Assembly: GCA_937983475.1 (NCBI GenBank)
Contig: CALJZV010000404.1
Coordinates: forward strand, 1-7,773
Source: an uncultured Verrucomicrobiales bacterium
GTDB taxonomy: Bacteria; Verrucomicrobiota; Verrucomicrobiia; Limisphaerales; JACDHS01
Length of the DNA stretch: 7,773 nucleotides
Direction: 5' to 3'
Numbering within the stretch: position 1 is the first letter of the stretch; each line of letters opens with the position of its first letter. The notes beneath the pieces are model-generated. The model saw only the letters and a list, made by a program, of their open reading frames with translations, had not been told where the DNA came from and did no database searches. A program made the position numbers and the translations under genes. Positions 1 through 5,988 of the stretch are shown here, piece after piece.

Positions 1-1159
1 GAATGAGGTGGTAAGTCCCCGCGCTGCCGCAGCACCAGGTGCTTTCGGGAAGCTCCACCAGCTTCAAATTGGGAATGCTTTTCAGCAATTGCCGGGGCTG
101 CGCGGCGATCTTCTGCCCGTGGCACAGATGGCACGCCTCGTGGTAGGTGACCTTCTGCTCGGGCTGGTTGCGGGCCGGAGGCGGCTCGATGCCAATCAGC
201 GCCAGCCATTCGTGAATGTCCTTGAGTTTGGTGTCCCAAAGCTCGGCGCGCTTGCGGTAAACCGGATCATCGGCCAGCAGCTTGGCGTAATGCTTCAAGT
301 GCGAGCCGCACCCGGCGGCGTTGGTGATGATGGCGTCGAACTGCTCCGGCGGAAACTGGTCGATGTTCCGTCGCGCCAGCGTTTGCGCCATGGTCCATTC
401 GCCGTTGTGCGCGTGCAGCGAGCCGCAGCAGCTCTGCTCCGGCGGGGTGACGACTTCGCAGCCGTTGCGGCTCAACACCTCCACCGTGTCGCGATTGACA
501 TCGCTGAACATCAAATCCTGCGCGCATCCAGTGAGCATCGCCACGCGGTAGCGCTTCTGGCCGTGCGCGGGTGTCGTGGGCGCGATGAGGTCCGCGGAAA
601 AAGCCGGCTGGATGGACGGTGTCATGGCCTCCAGCTCCCGCAGCCGCTTGGGCAGCAGATACAACATGCCGCTTTTACGAATCAGGGATTGCAAGCCAAG
701 CTGCTGGTAAAGGCGAATGGACAATCCCACCAGTTGCAGGCGGCCCTGTTCCATGAACAGCCATTGCAGCGTCAGCGCGCGAATGAATTTGCGCCAGGGC
801 GAATCGAGCACCTTGGATTCCTCGGCCTCGGCGCGGGCATGTTCAAAAAGCTCGGCATAATTCACGCCCGCCGGGCAGGCGGTCATGCAAGCCAGGCAGC
901 CCAGGCAAAAATACATTTCGTCGGCGAAGGCCTGGGACGGTTGCAATTTGCCGTCGGCGATGGAGCGCATCAGGGCAATGCGGCCGCGCGGGCTGTTGCG
1001 CTCCAGCTTGGTGGCGTCATAGGTCGGGCAGGTCGGCAGGCAAAGGCCGCAATGCATGCACTGCTGCACCACCGAGTAATCCAGGTCGCGCAGATGGGAA
1101 TGGGGCCGTGATTGGGAATGCGCCGCTGGGGCGGTTGTGGTTGTGGCATGTGCGCTCAT
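1..1159 (-). CDS. glcF: Glycolate oxidase iron-sulfur subunit GlcF (3' end outside window)
   Basis: Electron-transfer subunit of glycolate dehydrogenase (GlcDEF), which oxidises glycolate to glyoxylate; a related (Fe-S) CCG-domain oxidoreductase such as a lactate oxidase subunit is the alternative. The 386 codons visible show two 4Fe-4S ferredoxin motifs of the CxxCxxCxxxCP type (Cys34/37/40/44 and Cys85/88/91/95). Two CCG domains follow: Cys212 with Cys244-Cys245-Gly and Cys284, then Cys343 (YHEACH) with Cys376-Cys377-Gly. The reading frame is still open at base 1 just after GSAGTYHL. E. coli GlcF has about 407 residues, so only a short C-terminal piece is missing. The ATG at 1157-1159 is the natural start: it begins 7 bases after the stop of the upstream DUF5615 gene and gives a short polar leader before the first cluster motif. 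No Shine-Dalgarno sequence is visible, so translation may be coupled to the upstream gene. glcD and glcE are not in the window. Confidence 0.9.
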   Translation of the reverse strand, partial: MSAHATTTTAPAAHSQSRPHSHLRDLDYSVVQQCMHCGLCLPTCPTYDATKLERNSPRGRIALMRSIADGKLQPSQAFADEMYFCLGCLACMTACPAGVNYAELFEHARAEAEESKVLDSPWRKFIRALTLQWLFMEQGRLQLVGLSIRLYQQLGLQSLIRKSGMLYLLPKRLRELEAMTPSIQPAFSADLIAPTTPAHGQKRYRVAMLTGCAQDLMFSDVNRDTVEVLSRNGCEVVTPPEQSCCGSLHAHNGEWTMAQTLARRNIDQFPPEQFDAIITNAAGCGSHLKHYAKLLADDPVYRKRAELWDTKLKDIHEWLALIGIEPPPARNQPEQKVTYHEACHLCHGQKIAAQPRQLLKSIPNLKLVELPESTWCCGSAGTYHLI

Positions 1160-1166
1160 GTTTAGT

Positions 1167-1532
1167 TTAAGCAATCGGGAGCCGACGGATGCGAATGCGG
1201 TTTTCCTGAACCGAAATCAAAGCCCCCGCTTGCAGTTCAGTGTGGCATTGGTGAATGACATTTTGCAACAGCCGGCTCATTTCCTCGCCGCGAAGCCCCT
1301 CAAGCCGAATCCGAATGACGGATGGGCGCAGCGCGCCTGAAAGCGCCAAATAGGAATGAAAATCCGCATCCAAAGTCACGACCACGCGCCCCTTCCTGCA
1401 TGCTTCCTCCAGTATGAAATCGTCCCGCGCGGTGGATAAGCCAACTTCAGAGCCATGAACTGCATCAACGCCAGCCTGCCGCAAAAAAACCGCGCATGTT
1501 CGCGGCACTCCCTGATCCAGGAGAATTTTCAT
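1167..1532 (-). CDS. DUF5615 PIN-like protein, probable VapC45-type toxin
   Basis: A 121-residue protein of the DUF5615/Mut7-C-like PIN family, many of which are predicted ribonuclease toxins. Family features visible: the N-terminal strand KILLDQGVP with Asp6, the acidic segment at Asp37-Asp38 followed by an ILEEA helix, and the core strand VVVTLDADF with Asp55 and Asp57. Asp6, Asp38, Asp55 and Asp57 are the likely metal-binding residues. Length is typical for the family. The ATG at 1530-1532 overlaps the stop of the DUF433 gene by 4 bases (ATGA), and the next gene, glcF, starts 7 bases after this stop. Pairing with DUF433 is the hallmark of VapBC45-like modules. Nuclease activity is inferred from the family, not shown by the sequence. 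The acidic residues look intact, so it is not obviously decayed. Confidence 0.85.
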   Translation of the reverse strand: MKILLDQGVPRTCAVFLRQAGVDAVHGSEVGLSTARDDFILEEACRKGRVVVTLDADFHSYLALSGALRPSVIRIRLEGLRGEEMSRLLQNVIHQCHTELQAGALISVQENRIRIRRLPIA

Positions 1533-1756
1533 TTAACCGCCAGATCAATGACTTTGTCATCCAGACTGGCGGCGGCATAAGCCAGTGCTTCCCGGATGTC
1601 CTCGTCTTCTAGCTCGGGATATTCCCGCAAAAGATCGGACCGGTCAGGATAGACAGCCACAGCCTCCACCACCCGCTTAACGGTCAGACGAAGATCGCGT
1701 ATGCATGGCTGGCCATTCATGCGGCCTGGCTCGGATGTAATCCGCTTAAACGTCAT
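1529..1756 (-). CDS. DUF433 protein, probable VapB45-type antitoxin
   Basis: A 75-residue DUF433 protein, a small winged-helix-like family that commonly serves as antitoxin and autoregulator to DUF5615 toxins. Visible family signatures are the N-terminal GQPCIRDLRLTVKRVVE segment (residues about 15-31), matching the consensus G.P.I.GTR..V, and YPELEDEDIREALAYAA (about 46-62), matching the usual YP.L...I..AL.YA helix. The usual Gly-Thr of the 'GTR' turn is replaced by Asp-Leu here, a modest deviation. The ATG at 1754-1756 overlaps the lipA stop by 4 bases, and the gene's own stop overlaps the DUF5615 start by 4 bases, so all three are probably translationally coupled. No dedicated promoter is evident inside the lipA 3' end, although antitoxin operons often have one. 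Function is inferred from family and gene pairing. Confidence 0.85.
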   Translation of the reverse strand: MTFKRITSEPGRMNGQPCIRDLRLTVKRVVEAVAVYPDRSDLLREYPELEDEDIREALAYAAASLDDKVIDLAVK

Positions 1757-2658
1757 ACCTGATAACTAACATGCTTTCCCGCAGAATTCACCGGCAAAGT
1801 AAATTCATCGGCATGGTAGGAACTGCGCACCATCGGGCCGCTGGCGACGTGAACGAACCCCAGTTTCTCGGCATGCGCCTTGTATTCGGCGAACTTTTCC
1901 GGGCGCACGAACTCGGAGACAGGCAGGTGCTTGAGCGTCGGCTGGAGGTATTGGCCCAGCGTGAGAATGTCACATTTGGATTCGCGCAAATCGGCCATGG
2001 CCTGAAGCACTTCGCTCTCCGTTTCGCCCAGCCCGAGCATCATCCCGGACTTGGTGTAGATGGCGTCGCCGCGCTTGTCTTTTACCTTGCACAACACCGA
2101 AAGCGACCGGTCATAGGTGGCCCGATGGCGCACCACGGGCGTCAGGCGGCGCACCGTTTCCAAATTGTGATTGTAAATGTGAGGCTTGGCCGACAGCACC
2201 GCATCAATGGCAAAATCGCGGTCCAGAAAATCAGGGACCAGCACCTCAATCACAATGCCGGGGTTCAGTTCCCGAACTTTTTCGATGGTCTGGCGGAAAT
2301 GCTCCGCGCCACCATCCTCCAGATCATCCCGCGCCACGGCGGTGATGACGACATGCTTGAGTTGCATCCGGCGGGTGGCCTCGGCGACACGCGCTGGCTC
2401 GTCTGCCTCCAGCGGTTGCGGCTTTGCCGTGCTGACCGCGCAGAACTTGCAGGCGCGGGTGCAATGGTCGCCCGCGATCATGAACGTCGCCGTCCCCTTG
2501 CTCCAGCATTCCCAGTGGTTGGGGCACTTGGCGCTTTCGCACACAGTATGCAGGTTCAACTCGTCCAGAAGCGACCGGGTGCGGGCAAAGCTGTCGGAGG
2601 TCGGCAGCTTCAGCCGCAGCCATTCCGGCAGGCGCGGGCGCGGTTTTGTTTCATTCAT
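1753..2658 (-). CDS. lipA: Lipoyl synthase LipA
   Basis: Radical SAM enzyme that inserts two sulfur atoms into protein-bound octanoyl groups to make the lipoyl cofactor of pyruvate and 2-oxoglutarate dehydrogenases and the glycine cleavage H protein; cytosolic. Numbered from the ATG at 2658, the auxiliary-cluster motif CESAKCPNHWEC gives Cys40, Cys45 and Cys51. The radical SAM motif CTRACKFC gives Cys66, Cys70 and Cys73. The C-terminal RSSY motif at about 278-281 carries the serine ligand of the auxiliary cluster. Length (301 residues) is normal. A TTG six bases upstream (2662-2664) is also in frame and would add two residues; ATG is preferred because neither site has a Shine-Dalgarno sequence. 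The stop overlaps the DUF433 start by 4 bases. No lipB or other lipoate gene is in the window. All six cluster cysteines are present, so the enzyme should be functional. Confidence 0.97.
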   Translation of the reverse strand: MNETKPRPRLPEWLRLKLPTSDSFARTRSLLDELNLHTVCESAKCPNHWECWSKGTATFMIAGDHCTRACKFCAVSTAKPQPLEADEPARVAEATRRMQLKHVVITAVARDDLEDGGAEHFRQTIEKVRELNPGIVIEVLVPDFLDRDFAIDAVLSAKPHIYNHNLETVRRLTPVVRHRATYDRSLSVLCKVKDKRGDAIYTKSGMMLGLGETESEVLQAMADLRESKCDILTLGQYLQPTLKHLPVSEFVRPEKFAEYKAHAEKLGFVHVASGPMVRSSYHADEFTLPVNSAGKHVSYQV

Positions 2659-2671
2659 GGTCAAATGTAGC

Positions 2672-2753
2672 GGTTCAATCGTTGAAAGGTTGAATCGTTA
2701 TACCGTTGAAAAGGTCATGGCGATGTTACCATTTAACTTAGTAACAATTTAAC
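2672..2753. repeat. Degenerate short-repeat patch between glutaredoxin and lipA
   Basis: The spacer upstream of lipA is built from short related words. On the + strand, GGTTCAATCG (2672-2681) recurs with one mismatch as GGTTGAATCG (2688-2697), and CGTTGAAA occurs at 2680-2687 and 2704-2711. Further on, GTTACCATTTAAC (2725-2737) recurs at 2741-2753 with two mismatches. TGTTAC (2724-2729) and GTAACA (2741-2746) form an inverted pair around an 11-base loop. The patch is AT-richer than the flanking genes and runs into the glutaredoxin stop codon. There is no terminator-like U tract. It may be a remnant of an intergenic repeat family or hold a promoter for lipA; neither can be decided from one copy. 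Confidence 0.6.
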
Positions 2754-3009
2754 GGTCCTCCAGCTTTCTCCAGAACACCTCCAACTGGTCGGTGTCGAAG
2801 TCGGCCAGAATTTCGCCGTCCACGTCAATGACCGGCGCAAGGGTTTGTCCGGAAAGCTCATGCATTTCTCGACGGGCTCGGGCATCGGCAATCACGTCCA
2901 GTTCCTCGAAGGCGATGCCGCGTTCGTCCAGCCAGTCCTTGGCCTCGACGCACCAGCCGCAGTGGGGTTTGACAAACAGGCGAATGTGCTTGGATTTCAT
3001 TTTGCTCAT
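2749..3009 (-). CDS. Glutaredoxin-like thiol-disulfide protein (CGWC active site)
   Basis: An 86-residue single-domain glutaredoxin-fold protein, presumably a cytosolic thiol-disulfide reductase or Fe-S carrier. The first strand (HIRLFVKP) leads into the active site Cys17-Gly-Trp-Cys20. The likely cis-proline is Pro59 in LAPVIDVDG, followed by a GEILADFD segment where glutaredoxins bind glutathione. The motif differs from classical CPYC and from monothiol CGFS proteins, so the substrate is uncertain. An in-frame TGA one codon upstream (3013-3015) limits the start to the ATG at 3009 or the ATG at 3000; both keep the whole fold, and 3009 is the longer choice. No Shine-Dalgarno sequence is seen. 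It lies 31 bases after the cupin and about 90 bases before lipA, all co-directional, so co-transcription with lipA is plausible. Confidence 0.88.
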   Translation of the reverse strand: MSKMKSKHIRLFVKPHCGWCVEAKDWLDERGIAFEELDVIADARARREMHELSGQTLAPVIDVDGEILADFDTDQLEVFWRKLEDR

Positions 3010-3022
3010 GGATCAACGGATG

Positions 3023-3046
3023 GCGTGACGTGAAATCACCTCACGC
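3023..3046. repeat. 24-bp interrupted inverted repeat at cupin stop / glutaredoxin leader
   Basis: GCGTGA (3023-3028) pairs with TCACGC (3041-3046), and inside it GTGA (3030-3033) pairs with TCAC (3036-3039). Only one mismatched pair (3029/3040) and a two-base centre interrupt the symmetry. The right arm contains the cupin stop codon on the minus strand. No U tract follows, so it is not a canonical intrinsic terminator. It could be an operator-like dyad or an mRNA hairpin separating cupin from glutaredoxin translation. Confidence 0.6.
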
Positions 3047-3412
3047 TTCACCCTCTGTGATCACCGTATCACTATGCTCGTACGCAGGCGCACAGCAACA
3101 GAGCAATTTCAGCGGTTCGTTTCCGGTGTTCCAAATCTTGTGTTTCATGCCGGGCGGAATGGCGATGGCATCGCCCGGTTGGACGTCCCGGGTTTCTTCC
3201 TCCAGTCGCATCCGGCCTGTTCCAGCCGTGATGAAGTAAATCTCCTCGGTCTTTGGGTGAAAATGTTCCAGCGTGCTGCCGCCAACGGGAATCCGCGCCT
3301 CGGCCAGGCTTTGGTTGCGAATGCAGGAGTTGCGATGGGCCAGCAGCTCCCGGATTTCGGAGCCGTCCTTGGTGGTGAAGGCTGGGGCGATTTTTAGATT
3401 TTGAACGTCCAT
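3041..3412 (-). CDS. Small cupin-domain protein
   Basis: A 123-residue single cupin (cupin_2-type beta barrel). Cupin motif 1 is visible as Gly45...His50-Phe-His52-Pro-Lys-Thr-Glu56-Glu57...Gly64, giving two histidines and a glutamate for a metal site. Motif 2 is Gly80-Asp...Pro87-Gly...His91...Asn95, supplying the third histidine. The ligand set looks complete. A CCC triplet (Cys105-107) followed by AP.YEHSDT ends the barrel, a tail style seen in mannose-6-phosphate isomerase-like small cupins. Substrate and reaction cannot be read from the sequence; a metal-dependent sugar or small-molecule role is only a family-level guess. The ATG at 3410-3412 begins directly before the conserved domain and lacks a Shine-Dalgarno sequence. 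The 76 bases between this gene and the membrane-protein gene upstream contain no recognisable signal. Confidence 0.88.
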   Translation of the reverse strand: MDVQNLKIAPAFTTKDGSEIRELLAHRNSCIRNQSLAEARIPVGGSTLEHFHPKTEEIYFITAGTGRMRLEEETRDVQPGDAIAIPPGMKHKIWNTGNEPLKLLCCCAPAYEHSDTVITEGEA

Positions 3413-3488
3413 GGACAGAGTTGCATTCGCCGGGCATGGTGGCCAAGCCGACCGGACAATCCAACTCCAAACACAGTGCCGCGTTCAT

Positions 3489-4697
3489 TCAGGCTTTGCG
3501 CCCAAGGAGCTTGAACGGCGGCCCGCCCATCCGGACCAGCACGCAGTAAATACCGCCGCCAATCAGGGCAGCATAAGCCAGGAACAAGCTGAGGCCCAAA
3601 AACGGTGGGGCAAACTGTAGCTCAATCCTTGATTGTCCTGCCGGAACGGGCACGGCCTTGAAGTTGTACAAGGCCCTGGCGACAGGAACTTCCTTGCCAT
3701 TGATTTTCGCGCGCCAGTAAGGCGAATAGGAATCGCCGATGAAGAGCAGCACCGGCTCCGGCGCTTGGATGTCGAAAACCAAGCGATTGTAGGTTTCCTC
3801 CTTGATTTCCAGACGTCCGGCGGCGGGTTGCGGCGAAGGAAGGTTCAGAAACGGGGCGAAGGCCGGCTGTTTGGCAAATTCCGCGTCCAGTTGAATCGAG
3901 TGATAATTGGTAAAAGTCTTCCGCTCCAGGTCAGCCTGTTCCAGATAAAGCACTTCGTTGGTGTGCGCGGAGGAAAAAACCTTGAAACGATGAATCAGGC
4001 CCATGTTGAAGCCCGACTCGATCATCTTGGCCAGCGACCGATAAACCAGAACCGAGTTGATGAAATAATACGGGTCGGAGGAAACTTTCAGACCGATGCC
4101 CGTTGGCGATGGGGTTTCATCCACACGCCGGTACGCCTCGGCATTGGGCAAAAACACGCGTCGAATATGAATGAGCGTTTGTGTGGAAACATCAATGAGG
4201 CTGATCAACAACAGCAGCCAAATGGGAATCCGGGCCGCCCGGAGGTGGGTGCCCGTTGTCAGGCTCGCCAAAACAATCGAAATGACAAACCCAATGAAGA
4301 GCGTGAAGCCGAAGGTCGGGCTCCGAAGGGTTTGATCCTTGTACCCCAGAATGAAAATAACCAACCCGGCTAGTGTTGTTCCGATGAATATTTTTAGAAA
4401 CTTTCCGGAACCCTCTTCGTTTCGGCGCCTTAATGTTTCCAAACCGAAGGCCGCCCCAAACAATATCACCAGAAAGCCCCCGGAACGGAACAGGAGATCA
4501 CTGTAATGATTGACGCTTCGCAGGGGGCTGGGCATCGCCAGTAGCCAGGCGAACAATGGGCTGTATCCCGCCAGATTGATCACCCCGAAGACCGCGAGAA
4601 GCAACAGCAGGAGAGCGGTGCGCGTGCGCATGTTCCCGTAAATCAGCGCCAAAATCATGAGGGGAACACTCAGCAAACCCATGTAATTGTAGGCCAA
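3489..4697 (-). CDS. C-terminal fragment of the YfhO/GT-C-like membrane protein
   Basis: The part of the gene after the internal stop. If reinitiated, translation could begin at the TTG at 4697 or the ATG at 4682, but neither has a ribosome binding site, and 24 well-formed in-frame codons (FGFEWAPKYREYW and on) lie between the TGA and the TTG. That argues it is a continuation, not an independent gene. It holds several membrane helices, the segment LRSVNHYSDLLFRSGG seen in YfhO-like proteins, an extracytoplasmic C-terminal domain rich in strands (SYSPYWRAKINGKEV) and a final helix. It ends at a TGA at 3489-3491. Alone it lacks the N-terminal catalytic loop. Confidence 0.55.
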   Translation of the reverse strand: MAYNYMGLLSVPLMILALIYGNMRTRTALLLLLLAVFGVINLAGYSPLFAWLLAMPSPLRSVNHYSDLLFRSGGFLVILFGAAFGLETLRRRNEEGSGKFLKIFIGTTLAGLVIFILGYKDQTLRSPTFGFTLFIGFVISIVLASLTTGTHLRAARIPIWLLLLISLIDVSTQTLIHIRRVFLPNAEAYRRVDETPSPTGIGLKVSSDPYYFINSVLVYRSLAKMIESGFNMGLIHRFKVFSSAHTNEVLYLEQADLERKTFTNYHSIQLDAEFAKQPAFAPFLNLPSPQPAAGRLEIKEETYNRLVFDIQAPEPVLLFIGDSYSPYWRAKINGKEVPVARALYNFKAVPVPAGQSRIELQFAPPFLGLSLFLAYAALIGGGIYCVLVRMGGPPFKLLGRKA

Positions 4698-4769
4698 ATG
4701 AACGCCCCTCTCGGTGCGCGGCAGGAGCGACCAGTATTCCCTGTATTTTGGCGCCCATTCAAACCCGAA

Positions 4770-4772
4770 TCA
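4770..4772 (-). other. Internal in-frame TGA (nonsense codon)
   Basis: The + strand reads TCA, which is TGA on the coding strand, between CCG-CCG (Pro-Pro) and TTC (Phe). A single base change from TGG (Trp) or CGA (Arg) would produce it. TGA also serves as the normal terminator of lipA, the DUF433 gene, the cupin, the Ig protein and this gene itself, so the genetic code is not reassigned. Confidence 0.85.
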
Positions 4773-5765
4773 CGGCGGGGTCGCGGTAAACACGGACAAC
4801 GGAGTGCCCGGCCATAATTCCTCAAACGTGTAGGCCTGGCCATCCAAGTGGGGCTTGACCAATTCCTGCGTGGCACGATATGCGACCAGGTTCGGCAAAA
4901 ATCCCACCAGCATCAGCGCGGCGCACAAAAGCCACTTCCATGCCTTGGTTTGCCTTATTACATTCCAGGTGTCGTTCTTCTCCCAGAATGCCAGCGCGAC
5001 AAATCCTCCGACAAATAGAGGAATAATGATCAAATTCCAGAACATGAAGGCGTAGTTGCAGGCCAACCCCAGCAAGGCGCAGGACAAGCAGAGGGCGCCG
5101 AAAGTCAACAAGCCTGGCTTGCGAAAGTAAGCCAGAAACGCTGCCCCGAAAAATAGGCTATACGCCGCGGGCTCCAAAAACCCGATGTCGGTGATGTTGA
5201 CCATGACCCCCGGTGAAAAGGCTGCAATAATCAACGCAAAGCTAACTGCCTCCTTGGTCCTTAAGAATTCGCGCGCGAAACAGTTCACCGCGAAGAGGAA
5301 GGTCACTGGCGTCAGAAAGCCGAAATAGAAAACGTAAATCGGATGATAGGCTTTGAGAATGATGCCGAATTGTCCCAACGCCCAACAAACGAAGGCCAAA
5401 AGGCCAAAGAGCGGCGTGGCGCCATGCGGGAACCCGAGAATCGAGTAATAATAACTGGGCCACCCGAATTGCACGTGCGGAAACCAGTAGGCGATTTCGC
5501 CGAACGCATTGACCGAATGCAGGTTATCGCGAAACTGAACAAAGTGCTGAGCGGTGTCCCAGTAAAGGCTCTTGTCCTTCAGGAAAAAAAAGCACGTGGT
5601 GAAAAAAGAGAATGCGGCCAGGCAAAATATGAGCGGCACCTGCAACGGCGGCACTTCGCGAATTTTCTCTTCGCTATCGAGCAGCGGGTTTGAAAAAGCC
5701 AGGCTGGCCTCCAACTCATCAGACTGGGTTGCCGCCTCCAATTTTTGGGATTTGTTTTGTTCCAT
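4770..5765 (-). CDS. N-terminal fragment of the YfhO/GT-C-like membrane protein
   Basis: The 331-residue product made if the TGA at 4770-4772 terminates. It has a hydrophilic tail of about 40 residues, then around eight hydrophobic stretches (about 43-62, 113-133, 143-160, 172-187, 200-213, 218-237, 240-260, 277-297). The first external loop carries LYWDTAQHF with the candidate catalytic Asp70. It lacks the C-terminal extracytoplasmic domain and about half of the expected length. The ATG at 5765 (MEQNKSQ) is chosen. The frame stays open upstream to 6029, but that extension would run through the Ig gene's terminator and into the end of the Ig gene itself, and its sequence does not look like protein. 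No clear Shine-Dalgarno sequence precedes 5765. Confidence 0.65.
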   Translation of the reverse strand: MEQNKSQKLEAATQSDELEASLAFSNPLLDSEEKIREVPPLQVPLIFCLAAFSFFTTCFFFLKDKSLYWDTAQHFVQFRDNLHSVNAFGEIAYWFPHVQFGWPSYYYSILGFPHGATPLFGLLAFVCWALGQFGIILKAYHPIYVFYFGFLTPVTFLFAVNCFAREFLRTKEAVSFALIIAAFSPGVMVNITDIGFLEPAAYSLFFGAAFLAYFRKPGLLTFGALCLSCALLGLACNYAFMFWNLIIIPLFVGGFVALAFWEKNDTWNVIRQTKAWKWLLCAALMLVGFLPNLVAYRATQELVKPHLDGQAYTFEELWPGTPLSVFTATPP

Positions 5766-5933
5766 GACGCATAGATTTAGGATTCGGATGGTTGGTGAGT
5801 GGGTTGATTTTGTCTCCGCCCATCTATATGAAACAAGCAAAAGTTTCTTTTTTGTGGGAGCGCAGCAGCAAGCCCAGAGCCAAGGTTTGGCGGATTCCGT
5901 GCAAGGGCCCTTCACCGCATCGGCCCCGAAAAC

Positions 5934-5965
5934 AAAAAAGGCCGGAGCGGCAGGCTCAGGCCTTT
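5934..5965 (-). terminator. Rho-independent terminator of the Ig-repeat gene
   Basis: On the minus strand AAAGGCC (5965-5959) pairs with GGCCTTT (5943-5937). Inside it GAGC (5957-5954) pairs with GCTC (5948-5945) around a five-base loop, with a single symmetric mismatch between the two stems. A run of six T residues (5939-5934) completes the signal. It begins 23 bases after the Ig gene's stop codon and lies about 170 bases upstream of the next start. It should separate the two transcription units, so a promoter for the membrane-protein gene is expected between 5766 and 5933. I see no convincing -35/-10 pair there. Confidence 0.88.
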
Positions 5966-5988
5966 CGATGTCACAATTCAACCCGCCG

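Larger units (their letters stand above)
3489..5765 (-). pseudogene. YfhO/GT-C-like polytopic membrane protein gene interrupted by an in-frame TGA
   Basis: Read through the single internal stop, this is one 758-codon frame encoding a multi-pass membrane protein resembling the YfhO family and GT-C glycosyltransferases, which act on lipid-linked sugars outside the membrane. The N-terminal half has a cytosolic tail, a first membrane helix, then a loop with Trp69-Asp70 in the position of the GT-C catalytic acid, and further helices. The C-terminal half continues with more helices, an extracytoplasmic segment YNRLVFDI...DSYSPYWRAKINGKEV...VPAG (about 659-711) typical of YfhO C-termini, and a last helix at about 725-745. 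The TGA (4770-4772, codon 332) lies in an extracytoplasmic loop. Frame and protein character continue on both sides, so it looks like a recent nonsense change or a sequence error. The gene follows the Ig gene's terminator, so it needs its own promoter, which I could not identify. Substrate unknown. Confidence 0.75.

Noticed and set aside
8..1111. Long + strand open frame of 367 codons opposite glcF
   Set aside because: It mirrors the GC-rich codon use of glcF, whose cluster and CCG motifs are unmistakable on the minus strand. The + strand translation has no recognisable domain.
2659..2664. TTG start for lipA two codons upstream of the ATG
   Set aside because: It is possible but gains only two residues, and no ribosome binding site favours it over the ATG at 2658.
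1771..2670. Long + strand open frame of 299 codons opposite lipA
   Set aside because: lipA on the minus strand has all expected motifs; the antisense frame is His/Gln/Arg-rich and looks like a codon-bias shadow.
4730..4775. Selenocysteine reading of the internal TGA
   Set aside because: The protein type is not a known selenoprotein, the site is not a redox motif, and I see no convincing SECIS-like hairpin just downstream.
5903..5912. Perfect 10-bp palindrome AAGGGCCCTT upstream of the membrane-protein gene
   Set aside because: It is too short to hold a hairpin loop, is expected by chance at this length, and no second copy was noticed.
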